From NCBI GenBank assembly GCA_003164415.1, contig PLTK01000119.1, forward strand, positions 22,756 through 35,095: 12,340 bases of DNA. Reading direction: 5' to 3'. The notes under the pieces were generated by a model. That model made no database searches and was not told the origin of the DNA. It saw nothing but the letters and a program-made list of their open reading frames with translations. Position numbers and translations under genes: made by a program. Of the stretch, positions 1-7,311 are shown piece after piece (the first letter of the stretch is position 1; every line of letters starts with the position of its first letter). Source of the stretch: Methanobacterium sp. GTDB taxonomy: Archaea; Methanobacteriota; Methanobacteria; Methanobacteriales; Methanobacteriaceae.

Positions 1-1155
1 ACAGACGAGAAGAAGTACGAATTCTTGAACCAACCCGCAGAATTAATGGACATAGATGGTTTAGGTGGGACAACACCTGTATCTCTTGCAAATGCCTGTT
101 ATGCTTGTACAAGCTGTTATAAAAATAGTGCAACAGCCCAGTTTAAAGGATATGATCTAGAGCTCTTTGAAGAACTTTTAGAAGCGAGTAATGAATTAAA
201 AGTCGGATCCCTCCCAGCTGAGATGATGGGTCCCGCCACTAGGATGATAGTTGATAAAGGGGAAAAATTAGGGTATTTTATGGAACCCATGCCCAAATTT
301 ATTGACTTTACTAAATGTGATGGCTGTGGATTATGCATACTCGGATGCACAAAGGGAGCTAAATGGGATGCAAACGATTTTATTAAAGAAATAAATGAAA
401 CAGAAAATAATACAGAAATATTATCCAACATCACAGTTACAAGGGTCATTCATGATAATAACAGAGTCAACGGTGTTGAGGGTATAGATTCAAAGGGTGA
501 AACAAAACATTATCACTCTAAAATAGTTGTTATTGCAGCTGGAGCTTTAAACACTCCTAAAATATTAATAGATTCTGATGTAACCAACGAAGTTTGTGAT
601 GGCCTCTTTACAGATCTGTTCATAACTGTTGGTGGATACTTGAAGGATGTAAATCTTAACACTGAAATTCCCATGGGAGTTAAATCAGAATTTGGACCAT
701 ATTTCATATCCCCTCATTTTTCAAACCAATTAATACCAATAATAGAAGATAAAGGTTTCAATCCCAAAGCCGGGGATATAATGGGAATGATGGTTAAAAT
801 AGCTGATGAAGCTAATGGGAAAATTTACAGCAATGGGAGTATTGAAAAAGAACTCACATCAAGGGATATAAATTTGTTGAAGGAAGGTTATGATAAATCT
901 GTTGAACTCTTAAAGGCTGTTGGTGTAGATCCATCATCAATATCATCAACACCTATAAGAGGAGCTCATCCTGGAGGAACAGCTGCAATTGGTAAAGTGG
1001 TGGATAAAAATCTTGAAACACGCATCAAAGGACTTTTTATTGCAGATGCAAGTGTGATACCTCAAGCACCAGGAAGACCGCCCATATTAACCATTGTGGC
1101 ACTTGCTAAAAGACTCTCAAAAAATATTGTAGAGGAAATTTACCAAAAAGTTTAG
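1..1155 (+). CDS. GMC-family FAD oxidoreductase with ferredoxin-like Cys cluster (5' end outside window)
   Basis: The frame is open from base 1, so the gene begins left of the window. The missing part should hold the GxGxxG FAD-binding motif, because the visible protein begins near the GGTT(P)V segment of the GMC fold. Two cysteine groups are visible: CxxCxxC at 97-117 and CxxCxxCxxxC at 316-348, the latter followed by TKGAK. The second matches the C..CG.C..GC..GAK segment of long-chain alcohol oxidase-type GMC proteins and could bind an Fe-S cluster. The IAAGALNTPKIL stretch (about 530-570) and the C-terminal HPGGTAAIG (from 967) through GLFIADASVIP and LTIVALAKR form the GMC C-terminal domain with its catalytic His. 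The family oxidises alcohols with FAD; in an anaerobe the electron acceptor is unlikely to be oxygen. The substrate is unknown. An 89-base gap separates it from the E1-like gene. Confidence 0.85.
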   Translation, partial: TDEKKYEFLNQPAELMDIDGLGGTTPVSLANACYACTSCYKNSATAQFKGYDLELFEELLEASNELKVGSLPAEMMGPATRMIVDKGEKLGYFMEPMPKFIDFTKCDGCGLCILGCTKGAKWDANDFIKEINETENNTEILSNITVTRVIHDNNRVNGVEGIDSKGETKHYHSKIVVIAAGALNTPKILIDSDVTNEVCDGLFTDLFITVGGYLKDVNLNTEIPMGVKSEFGPYFISPHFSNQLIPIIEDKGFNPKAGDIMGMMVKIADEANGKIYSNGSIEKELTSRDINLLKEGYDKSVELLKAVGVDPSSISSTPIRGAHPGGTAAIGKVVDKNLETRIKGLFIADASVIPQAPGRPPILTIVALAKRLSKNIVEEIYQKV

Positions 1156-1230
1156 AATAAAAAGGTATCATGCAACATCAGATAATTTAGTGGCAGTACT
1201 TAAATTTATGATATATTAAAAATATTAATT

Positions 1231-1240
1231 AGGAAATGAT
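1231..1240 (+). promoter_or_regulatory. Ribosome binding site deciding the E1-like gene start
   Basis: AGGAAATGAT matches AGGAGGTGAT, the complement of the archaeal 16S rRNA 3' end, at 8 of 10 positions. It lies four bases before the ATG at 1245. It overlaps the alternative ATG at 1236, which would then have no usable site. Confidence 0.6.
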
Positions 1241-1244
1241 CATT

Positions 1245-2261
1245 ATGCAGAGCAGGTATTCAAGACAAGTAATATTACAAAACATTGGTCAAAAAGGACA
1301 GGAAAAACTTTTAAATAGCAGTGTAGCCATTGTAGGATGCGGAGCCCTTGGAACTGTAGCAGCTAATAATCTAGCTCGTGCAGGTGTAGGTAAAATCTTA
1401 ATTATAGACCGGGATTTTGTTGAGCTTAACAACCTTCAGAGACAAATGCTCTTCGATGAAAACGATGTGGGTGCACCTAAAGCTGTTGCAGCTGCCGAGA
1501 AAATAGCCAGTATAAATTCGGATATAGAAGTGCATCCAATTATCAAAGATATAAACTATACCAATATTGAAGAAATTTTAAATGGTGTTGATCTGGTAAT
1601 TGATGGAACAGACAACATCCAAACCAGGATGCTTATAAATGATGTGTGTGTTAAAAATAGAATTCCATGGATATACACAGGGGCAATTGGTACGTCTGGA
1701 ATGAGCATGAACATATTACCAGACAAGGCATGTATCCGATGTCTTTATCCCGGTATTCCCAAAGCCGGATCACTGCCAACCTGCGACACCATGGGCGTAT
1801 TAAACACAATAACTGTTATTATGGGATCTATCGAGACTACAGAGGCCATTAAAATTTTATTAGGATTCTACGATGATATTGAATCAACCAACAGTAATTT
1901 ATTAGTTTATGACACATGGAATCATTCATTTGACAGTATAATGGTTAAAAAGAATGAGAAATGTGAATGTTGTGGCAAGAAAAATTATGAGTTTATTGAT
2001 TCTGATGAACAGGAAATAATAACATCACTATGCGGTAGAAATGCGATACAGATAACACCTGCCGATCCAAAGGAGCTATCGCTGAAGAGTATTGGTGATA
2101 AACTTGAAAAACTTGGGACTGTGAAATGTTCAGATTTTATTATGCTCTTTAAAAATGATGAAACCGAAATATCGCTATTTCGTGATGGAAGAGCCATAAT
2201 CAAGGGGACTGATGATGAGGCAGTTGCAAGAACCATATACGCCAGATATATTGGAACTTGA
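1245..2261 (+). CDS. ThiF/MoeB/HesA-family E1-like adenylyltransferase
   Basis: The family adenylates the C-terminal glycine of small ubiquitin-like sulfur carriers (ThiS, MoaD, SAMP) for thiamine, molybdopterin or tRNA sulfur transfer. Counting from the ATG at 1245 (338 aa), the protein opens with the family's RYSRQ..L..IG..GQ pattern. It then has the nucleotide-binding GCGALG (31-36), the LNNLQRQ arginine motif (61-67) and DGTDN (120-124). A CxxC pair at C163/C166 and another at C240/C243 form the usual zinc site. Cys180 in PTCDTMGV is at the catalytic thioester position. About 90 further residues, with LCGRNAIQI and FRDGRAIIKGT, form the C-terminal extension seen in longer ThiF/HesA proteins. 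I chose 1245 over the in-frame ATG at 1236 because AGGAAATGAT (1231-1240) matches the Shine-Dalgarno consensus at 8 of 10 bases and covers 1236. No sulfur-carrier gene is visible, so the partner is unknown. Confidence 0.9.
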   Translation: MQSRYSRQVILQNIGQKGQEKLLNSSVAIVGCGALGTVAANNLARAGVGKILIIDRDFVELNNLQRQMLFDENDVGAPKAVAAAEKIASINSDIEVHPIIKDINYTNIEEILNGVDLVIDGTDNIQTRMLINDVCVKNRIPWIYTGAIGTSGMSMNILPDKACIRCLYPGIPKAGSLPTCDTMGVLNTITVIMGSIETTEAIKILLGFYDDIESTNSNLLVYDTWNHSFDSIMVKKNEKCECCGKKNYEFIDSDEQEIITSLCGRNAIQITPADPKELSLKSIGDKLEKLGTVKCSDFIMLFKNDETEISLFRDGRAIIKGTDDEAVARTIYARYIGT

Positions 2262-2384
2262 ATCGTAAAATTCATTACAAGAGAATCTGAAGATCAAATA
2301 TCTCAACATGCAGGAATTATTTAATGTAATTTAGAGAACATTTGTACTATAATATAATAAATTTTTAGATATAATTTAAATGAG

Positions 2385-2397
2385 TTTTTATTTTTTT
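2385..2397 (+). terminator. T-rich terminator candidate after the E1-like gene
   Basis: TTTTTATTTTTTT lies about 125 bases after the stop at 2261. U-rich tracts without a strong hairpin are enough for archaeal termination. AT-rich spacers contain such tracts by chance, so support is modest. Confidence 0.35.
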
Positions 2398-2514
2398 ATA
2401 AAGAAACTGTTAAAATCATGGATTATTAAAAAAGACATAAATATAAAAAAAATTTATTTCAACTATACCTTCTTTAGTTTTAATTTAAAATCAAAAAATG
2501 ATAAAATGATTATA

Positions 2515-2530
2515 TTTCTAAAATTAGAAA
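2515..2530. repeat. Palindrome TTTCTAA-aa-TTAGAAA
   Basis: A perfect 7-base inverted repeat with a 2-base spacer lies just upstream of the TATA-like stretch near 2540-2552. It could be a dimeric-regulator operator. In DNA this AT-rich, chance cannot be ruled out. Confidence 0.3.
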
Positions 2531-2671
2531 CGAATAGTTGATATATATTTATATTCGCAGGATTTGGATTATTTTCCCCTAAACCCTGTTTAGTGTCATT
2601 TGTTTATAAATACATCAATATAACTTCACATTTTTTCAAATTTACAGACCAATGTTTTATTTAGTAGTTCC

Positions 2672-2680
2672 GTATATAAG
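2672..2680 (+). promoter_or_regulatory. Candidate TATA box for hdrCBA
   Basis: GTATATAAG resembles the archaeal TATA element. A start site about 25 bases downstream would give a leader of roughly 120 bases to hdrC. It also forms the left arm of an inverted repeat (GTATATA 2672-2678, TATATAC 2690-2696). TTTATAAATA at 2603-2612 is an equal alternative, so the assignment is tentative. Confidence 0.3.
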
Positions 2681-2771
2681 TGATGAGCATATATACAACG
2701 TATAACATAATGTCTTTTCAGATTTAACTCTTACAAAATAAATAAAATCTGATTCATTTTTCATATTATCA

Positions 2772-2796
2772 TCTTTCATATGATTTAAATGAAAGA
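2772..2796. repeat. Inverted repeat in the hdrC leader (8-base arms)
   Basis: TCTTTCAT (2772-2779) and ATGAAAGA (2789-2796) are exact reverse complements with a 9-base loop. They end 15 bases before the GAGGA ribosome binding site (2811-2815) of hdrC. The element could be an operator or an mRNA hairpin near the translation start. Confidence 0.4.
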
Positions 2797-2823
2797 ATAA
2801 GTTCAAATTAGAGGACATGTTTC

Positions 2824-3411
2824 ATGAAAACTATTAAACTCAAAAAAGAATCAGTACAGCTTGTTAAAGAGGTATTGAAGGATATAAAAGCATCACCGGA
2901 TCTTGGGATATATAAGTGTGTGCAGTGTGGTATGTGTACATCTGTTTGTCCCGGTGCAAAAGAAACAGATTATGATCCAAGGGATATGATAAGAAGGGTC
3001 CTTGAGGATGATGAAACAGTTGTAGACGATGATAATATTTGGAACTGTTTTTCATGTTACACATGTAACAGTGTATGTCCTTGTGGTAACAATGCAAGCG
3101 AAATAAACCAAATATTAAGACAGATGTCCATTGACAAAGGGGAAGGTATGAAGAAAATCGTGTCATTTGCTGCATATGGAGACAGCTTTATGGAACTGGG
3201 TGTCGGATCTATTCCTAGTAATTTCTTTGATGTCATGGTCAAAGATATTGGTCCAGGATATATGGACCTTAAAATCAATATTGAAGATATACGTACAGAT
3301 CTGGGACTTGGATCATATATATTACCCGAAAAGGCCATTGATGAAGTTGAATCCATACTTGATAATTCAGGATTTAAAGATAGACTCGAAAAAATAAAGA
3401 GATGTAAATAA
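2824..3411 (+). CDS. hdrC: CoB-CoM heterodisulfide reductase subunit C (iron-sulfur relay)
   Basis: HdrC is the small two-[4Fe-4S] subunit that passes electrons from HdrA to HdrB. The 195-residue protein has two full CxxCxxCxxxC ferredoxin motifs: C32/C35/C38/C42 followed by PGAKE, and C75/C78/C81/C85 followed by Pro. The C-terminal half has the family's hallmark GVGSIPSNFFDVMVKDIG region. The ATG at 2824 has GAGGA at 2811-2815, and the ATG at 2817 is out of frame. The stop overlaps the start of the next gene by one base (TAATG), so translation is probably coupled. The long regulated-looking spacer upstream makes this the first gene of the hdrCBA unit. The subunit looks normal, unlike its two partners. 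The confidence refers to family membership; its role in reducing CoM-S-S-CoB specifically is inferred. Confidence 0.93.
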   Translation: MKTIKLKKESVQLVKEVLKDIKASPDLGIYKCVQCGMCTSVCPGAKETDYDPRDMIRRVLEDDETVVDDDNIWNCFSCYTCNSVCPCGNNASEINQILRQMSIDKGEGMKKIVSFAAYGDSFMELGVGSIPSNFFDVMVKDIGPGYMDLKINIEDIRTDLGLGSYILPEKAIDEVESILDNSGFKDRLEKIKRCK

Positions 3412-4394
3412 TGAAATTTATACCCGATAAAGATATTTTACTCTTTAAAAGCTGCCTAGTAAATGTTGAATATCCAGGCGTTGAATCGTCAACAAGTTAC
3501 ATATTTGACAGAATAGATGTTGAGTATTATGTTGATGAAAGACAATCGTGTTGCACAGGACTAGGACACTACTACGATCTATTTGACCAGATTTCAACAA
3601 CGGCACTTGCAGCCAGAAACTTCCACTTAGCAGCTGAAACCGGACATAAAAATATCGCTGTGATGTGTGCAACATGTTACGCAATACTAAAAAAATCAGC
3701 TAAGATATTAAACCAGAATGAAGAGGCTAGAAATAAAGTGAATCAAATACTTGATGATTCCAATCTTGAAAAACGGGAATATACCCTGGATGATATGGAT
3801 CCTACCCTAAACATATTTCATGTGGCTGAAATATTCTATAATAAACGTGACGAAATATCAAGTCTGGTTAAGGTAGATCTATCGAGTTTAAGGGTTGCAA
3901 CCCACCATGCATGTCATTACTGTAAAGTACACTACAACGACACAATCGAAGGTGTGAGGGATCCTAATTTGATAGACAAACTTGCAGAGGCTGTGGGTGT
4001 TGAAACCATTGGATGGTACGATCATAAAACAGTAACTTGTGGTGCAGGTTTCCGTCAGAGATTCACAAATAAGGAAGCATCTTTAGCTGTGACAGCAGAA
4101 AAACTTCAGGCTTTAAAGGATAATAAAGTAGATTTATTGTTGCACATGTGTCCTAACTGTCAGATGCAATTTGACCGTTATCAACCATACATCGAGGAAA
4201 AACTCGATACAGAATTTAATATATTCCACCTGAATATATCACAGTTTATTGCACTGGCTCTTGGAGCGGATCCATACAAGATTTTAGGTATACAAACCCA
4301 CACAGTTCCAATCGAACCTCTTCTTAAGAGGTTAAATTATTCATTGGAAACTAATGAAAAAATAGATGTAGAGGCTAAAAAATCTCCTAACTAA
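3411..4394 (+). CDS. hdrB: HdrB-like subunit, divergent: one CCG-motif Cys replaced by Thr
   Basis: HdrB carries two non-cubane [4Fe-4S] clusters held by two CCG domains, where the heterodisulfide is reduced. In this 327-residue protein the first domain is complete: C15, C47-C48, C86, C89. The second has C168, a single Cys at 210 (in VTCGAGF), C247 and C250. Standard methanogen HdrB reads CCGAGGG there, so the first Cys of the pair is Thr209 here (codon 4035-4037). An extra Cys, C171, sits three residues after C168 (CHYC). The first motif also reads CCTGLG, unlike the usual CCPAPG. These changes, and general divergence from the HdrB I remember, suggest a paralogue. The start overlaps the hdrC stop by one base. 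A polar tail of about 15 residues follows the conserved region. A 95-base gap precedes hdrA, so hdrA may also have its own promoter. Confidence 0.88.
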   Translation: MKFIPDKDILLFKSCLVNVEYPGVESSTSYIFDRIDVEYYVDERQSCCTGLGHYYDLFDQISTTALAARNFHLAAETGHKNIAVMCATCYAILKKSAKILNQNEEARNKVNQILDDSNLEKREYTLDDMDPTLNIFHVAEIFYNKRDEISSLVKVDLSSLRVATHHACHYCKVHYNDTIEGVRDPNLIDKLAEAVGVETIGWYDHKTVTCGAGFRQRFTNKEASLAVTAEKLQALKDNKVDLLLHMCPNCQMQFDRYQPYIEEKLDTEFNIFHLNISQFIALALGADPYKILGIQTHTVPIEPLLKRLNYSLETNEKIDVEAKKSPN

Positions 4395-4476
4395 TGTTCA
4401 TTACCTGTTAATTTTATAGAATAAACCTTCAAAAATTTACAATAAAAAAATTAAAATTTATTACATTAACTCCCAT

Positions 4477-4483
4477 GGGAGGA
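4477..4483 (+). promoter_or_regulatory. Ribosome binding site deciding the hdrA start
   Basis: GGGAGGA lies six bases before the ATG at 4490. The upstream in-frame ATG at 4475 overlaps this site and has no purine-rich site of its own, so the shorter product is preferred. Confidence 0.65.
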
Positions 4484-4489
4484 ACTCAT

Positions 4490-6823
4490 ATGAATCCAGA
4501 TTCATCTAAGGATATTTCAAATAAAGACCTTAAAATAGGTGTTTTTCTATGTCGTTGTGGTGGAAACATTTCAGACACAGTTGACATGGAAAAGTTAAGA
4601 TCATCGGTAGATGCAGAAGTTGTTGAGGAATTTGAAAATCTCTGCTCTATAAATGGAAGAAAAATAATCAGAGACAGTATTATACAGAAAAACCTTGACA
4701 GGGTAGTTGTAGCTGCATGTTCACCAATAACCCATGAAAAAACCTTTCAAAAATATATAAATCCATTAAATCCTTATCTGCTTGAAATGGCCAATCTTAG
4801 AGAACAGTGTTCATGGGTAAATCCTGATGTTGAAACAGCAACAGAAAAAGCAATATCACTTGTAAATGCCTCAATTGAAAAGGTTAAATATGCACAGCCT
4901 TTAGACCCAATATTACGTAAGACCACCAAGAGTGCTGCTGTGATTGGTGGAGGAATATCAGGTATAAGTGCGTCGCTTTCACTTGCAAGACAGGGTATTA
5001 AAACATGTCTGATAGAGGAACAACCAACAATTGGAGGGGCCATGGTCAAGGTTGGTAAACTCTTTTCACCGGAGAAGCTGGCAGAAGAATGTGCAATGTG
5101 TTTGTTAAATCCACTCGTAAATGAGGCTGTGGAACATAAAAACATTAAAATAATGACAAACACAACTCTAAAAGCAGCTGAGAGAAGGTCTGGTAATTTC
5201 CATCTCCTAATTGAATCCAAACCTCGGAAGGTAATAGAAGAGAAGTGTATAAGTTGTGGAAAATGTGCAGAGGTTTGTCCTGTTGAAGTTAAGGATTCAT
5301 GGAACGAAGACATGACCTTTAGAAAGGCTATTTACAAACCATTTGCACAAGCAGTGCCTGATGTTTACACAATCGATCTTGAGAACTGTAAAAACTGTGG
5401 AAAATGTCAAGAGGTCTGCAGAATGAATGCTATTGACCTTGACATGGAAGGGGAAGTTATTCCAATGACAGTTGGTTCTGTTGTAATAGCTACAGGTCAT
5501 AAAACCTTTGATATGGATAAAAGACCCGAATATTCCTACGGACGTCATGATGATATTGTTACCCAAATGGAACTTGCAAGGATAATGGGAGTTAACGGCC
5601 CAACCAAGGGTAAATTACTGAAACCATCAAACAATAAAATTCCTGAACGTGTTGTTATGGTACAGTGTGTTGGTTCAAGGGATGAAAAACCAGGTGGAAG
5701 AAAGTACTGTTCAAAGGTCTGTTGTATGGTTGCAATCAAACATGCAAATGTTATTAAACAACATTATCCAGATACAGATGTTATTATCTGCTACACAGAT
5801 ATGAGAACACCGGGTATGTATGAAAAATACTTTAAATATGCACAGTCAAATGGTGTAAGATTAATCAGGGGCAGGCCTGGTGAAGTTGCAGAGAAAGATG
5901 GAATATTTACCGTGAGATTGGAGGATACACTTTCAAAAGAACCTCTTGAAATAGAAGCAGATTTAGTTGTTCTTTCAACTGCAATGGAACCATCAGATGG
6001 AACCATCAATGTTTCTGGCTTATTGGATGTTGGACTTACAGAGGAACTCTTTGTCAAGGAAAAACATTCAAAGATCAAACCCGTTGCAACCGAAGTGGAT
6101 GGTGTATACGTCTGCGGTACTGCTCAGGGACCAAAAGACATAACCGATAGTATAGTTCAGGCTAATGCTGCTGCAGCAAAAATTTCAGAGTTAATAAATG
6201 GCGGTGTGGAATTAGAACCATTTGTTGCATCTATTGATCAATCAAAATGTACACTGTGCAAGAAATGTATTGATATCTGTAAATATAAAGCAGCTTACAT
6301 ACAGGATGGTATTTTAACTGTTGATCCTATTTCATGCACTGGATGTGGTGCATGTATATGGGAATGTGAAAATAATGCCATTGAGATCATGGGTCAGACA
6401 GATGAACAGATAATCGCCACCATCGATGGAATGTTAAAGGATAAAAAACCAGATGAAAAGCGTATAATAGCATTTCTTGATTCGGTTGGATATGTTTCTG
6501 CAGATAACATTGGAATAAATAAGATAACTGTTCCTAGTTCCGTTAGGATAATTAAAATACCCTCTATGAACCGAATAATGCCTAAACACATTTTGCATGC
6601 CTTTAAAATGGGTGCTGATGGTATTATCATGGGTGAATATCCTTACAATCCAATGTATTCCCATACCAAAGAGAAGATAGCCGGATTAAAAGGAGAACTT
6701 GTTAAAAATAATATCAATCCCGATAGATTGGCATTTTACAAGGTTTATATTCCATATTTCAGGGGTCTTGCAAATAAATTCAAAGAGTTTGATGGGGAAA
6801 TAAAATGTCTTGATACCCCATGA
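4490..6823 (+). CDS. hdrA: HdrA electron-bifurcating subunit with fused, cysteine-free MvhD-like C-terminal domain
   Basis: HdrA is the FAD subunit that bifurcates electrons to ferredoxin and, via HdrC, to HdrB. The protein (777 aa from 4490) has these regions in order: a Cys-containing N-terminal domain (C21, C23, C52, C77, C107); FAD motif GGGISG (153-158); CAMC (201-204); an inserted ferredoxin domain (C253/256/259/263 and C300/303/306/310); a flavin-domain Cys group C393, C407, C411, C412; GPKDI (547-551); and a second ferredoxin domain (C587/590/593/597 and C616/619/622/626). Residues 656-770 (6455-6799) resemble MvhD, as in the HdrA2-MvhD fusion of Methanosarcina, but hold none of the [2Fe-2S] cysteines. 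I chose ATG 4490 over 4475 because GGGAGGA (4477-4483) lies six bases before it. A terminator follows. Confidence 0.92.
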   Translation: MNPDSSKDISNKDLKIGVFLCRCGGNISDTVDMEKLRSSVDAEVVEEFENLCSINGRKIIRDSIIQKNLDRVVVAACSPITHEKTFQKYINPLNPYLLEMANLREQCSWVNPDVETATEKAISLVNASIEKVKYAQPLDPILRKTTKSAAVIGGGISGISASLSLARQGIKTCLIEEQPTIGGAMVKVGKLFSPEKLAEECAMCLLNPLVNEAVEHKNIKIMTNTTLKAAERRSGNFHLLIESKPRKVIEEKCISCGKCAEVCPVEVKDSWNEDMTFRKAIYKPFAQAVPDVYTIDLENCKNCGKCQEVCRMNAIDLDMEGEVIPMTVGSVVIATGHKTFDMDKRPEYSYGRHDDIVTQMELARIMGVNGPTKGKLLKPSNNKIPERVVMVQCVGSRDEKPGGRKYCSKVCCMVAIKHANVIKQHYPDTDVIICYTDMRTPGMYEKYFKYAQSNGVRLIRGRPGEVAEKDGIFTVRLEDTLSKEPLEIEADLVVLSTAMEPSDGTINVSGLLDVGLTEELFVKEKHSKIKPVATEVDGVYVCGTAQGPKDITDSIVQANAAAAKISELINGGVELEPFVASIDQSKCTLCKKCIDICKYKAAYIQDGILTVDPISCTGCGACIWECENNAIEIMGQTDEQIIATIDGMLKDKKPDEKRIIAFLDSVGYVSADNIGINKITVPSSVRIIKIPSMNRIMPKHILHAFKMGADGIIMGEYPYNPMYSHTKEKIAGLKGELVKNNINPDRLAFYKVYIPYFRGLANKFKEFDGEIKCLDTP

Positions 6824-6834
6824 GGTTTTTTTTT
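6793..6834 (+). terminator. Terminator candidate at the end of hdrA
   Basis: TGGGG (6793-6797) and CCCCA (6816-6820) form a weak stem that overlaps the hdrA 3' end. It is followed directly after the stop by nine T residues (6826-6834). The T tract alone would suit archaeal termination. A second run of twelve T residues lies at 6981-6992 and could act as a backup. Confidence 0.55.
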
Positions 6835-7222
6835 AAAATCCTAAATTATATCAAGTCTAAAACCCATGACATTCCATAAGAAGCATTTAATGTTAGGAAA
6901 AATTTATTTAGAATAAATAGTATGAATAAAAGGATCTAATACTAAATATAAGGTAATTTAAATCTTTTTTCCTGTAACTATTTTTTTTTTTTAATTGTCT
7001 GATTTAAATTAACCATTAGTAAAATACTTCGATTCAACAACTTCAAAGATCATTAACAACATGCAGACTTGTATTTAAACCTTTGAAACTAGGTTAATTG
7101 TTCTTCCAGACATGGCGGCTTATATTTCATGTTTTATGTTCAAGAAATGATTTTACACCCTTGATTTAGAAGTAACTTACTCATTGTAAAGTTGTTCGGG
7201 ATAAAATAAAAATAAATCCTTA

Positions 7223-7242
7223 TTCAAATTACAAAATTTGAA
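7223..7242. repeat. Perfect inverted repeat TTCAAATT-acaa-AATTTGAA
   Basis: The arms of eight bases match exactly with a 4-base spacer, about 240 bases before the MFS start. It could be an operator or the stem of a small transcript. No other feature explains it. Confidence 0.35.
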
Positions 7243-7311
7243 GCGTGTATTGCGACTCTTCACTTTTAAGCGTTGAATTTCAAGAAAAAAGTTTTGTAAA
7301 CGTTCAAATAT

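Larger units (their letters stand above)
2262..2823. other. 562-base AT-rich spacer before hdrC
   Basis: I see no convincing gene on either strand. The left part holds a T-rich stretch suited to ending upstream transcription. The rest holds several TATA-like boxes (around 2540-2552, 2603-2612 and 2672-2680) and four short inverted repeats at 2515-2530, 2579-2593, 2672-2696 and 2772-2796. The length and the density of symmetric sites fit a regulated promoter region for the hdr cassette. An unrecognised small RNA cannot be excluded. Confidence 0.5.

Noticed and set aside
1236..1244. Upstream ATG for the E1-like gene, adding three residues
   Set aside because: It lies within the AGGAAATGAT ribosome binding site that serves the ATG at 1245.
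4475..4489. Upstream ATG for hdrA, adding five residues
   Set aside because: It overlaps GGGAGGA, which is correctly placed for the ATG at 4490.
4774..5313. Long open frame on the minus strand inside hdrA, and similar minus-strand frames elsewhere
   Set aside because: They lie opposite strongly conserved coding sequence, show no recognisable domain and have no promoter or ribosome binding site. They are shadows of the + strand genes.
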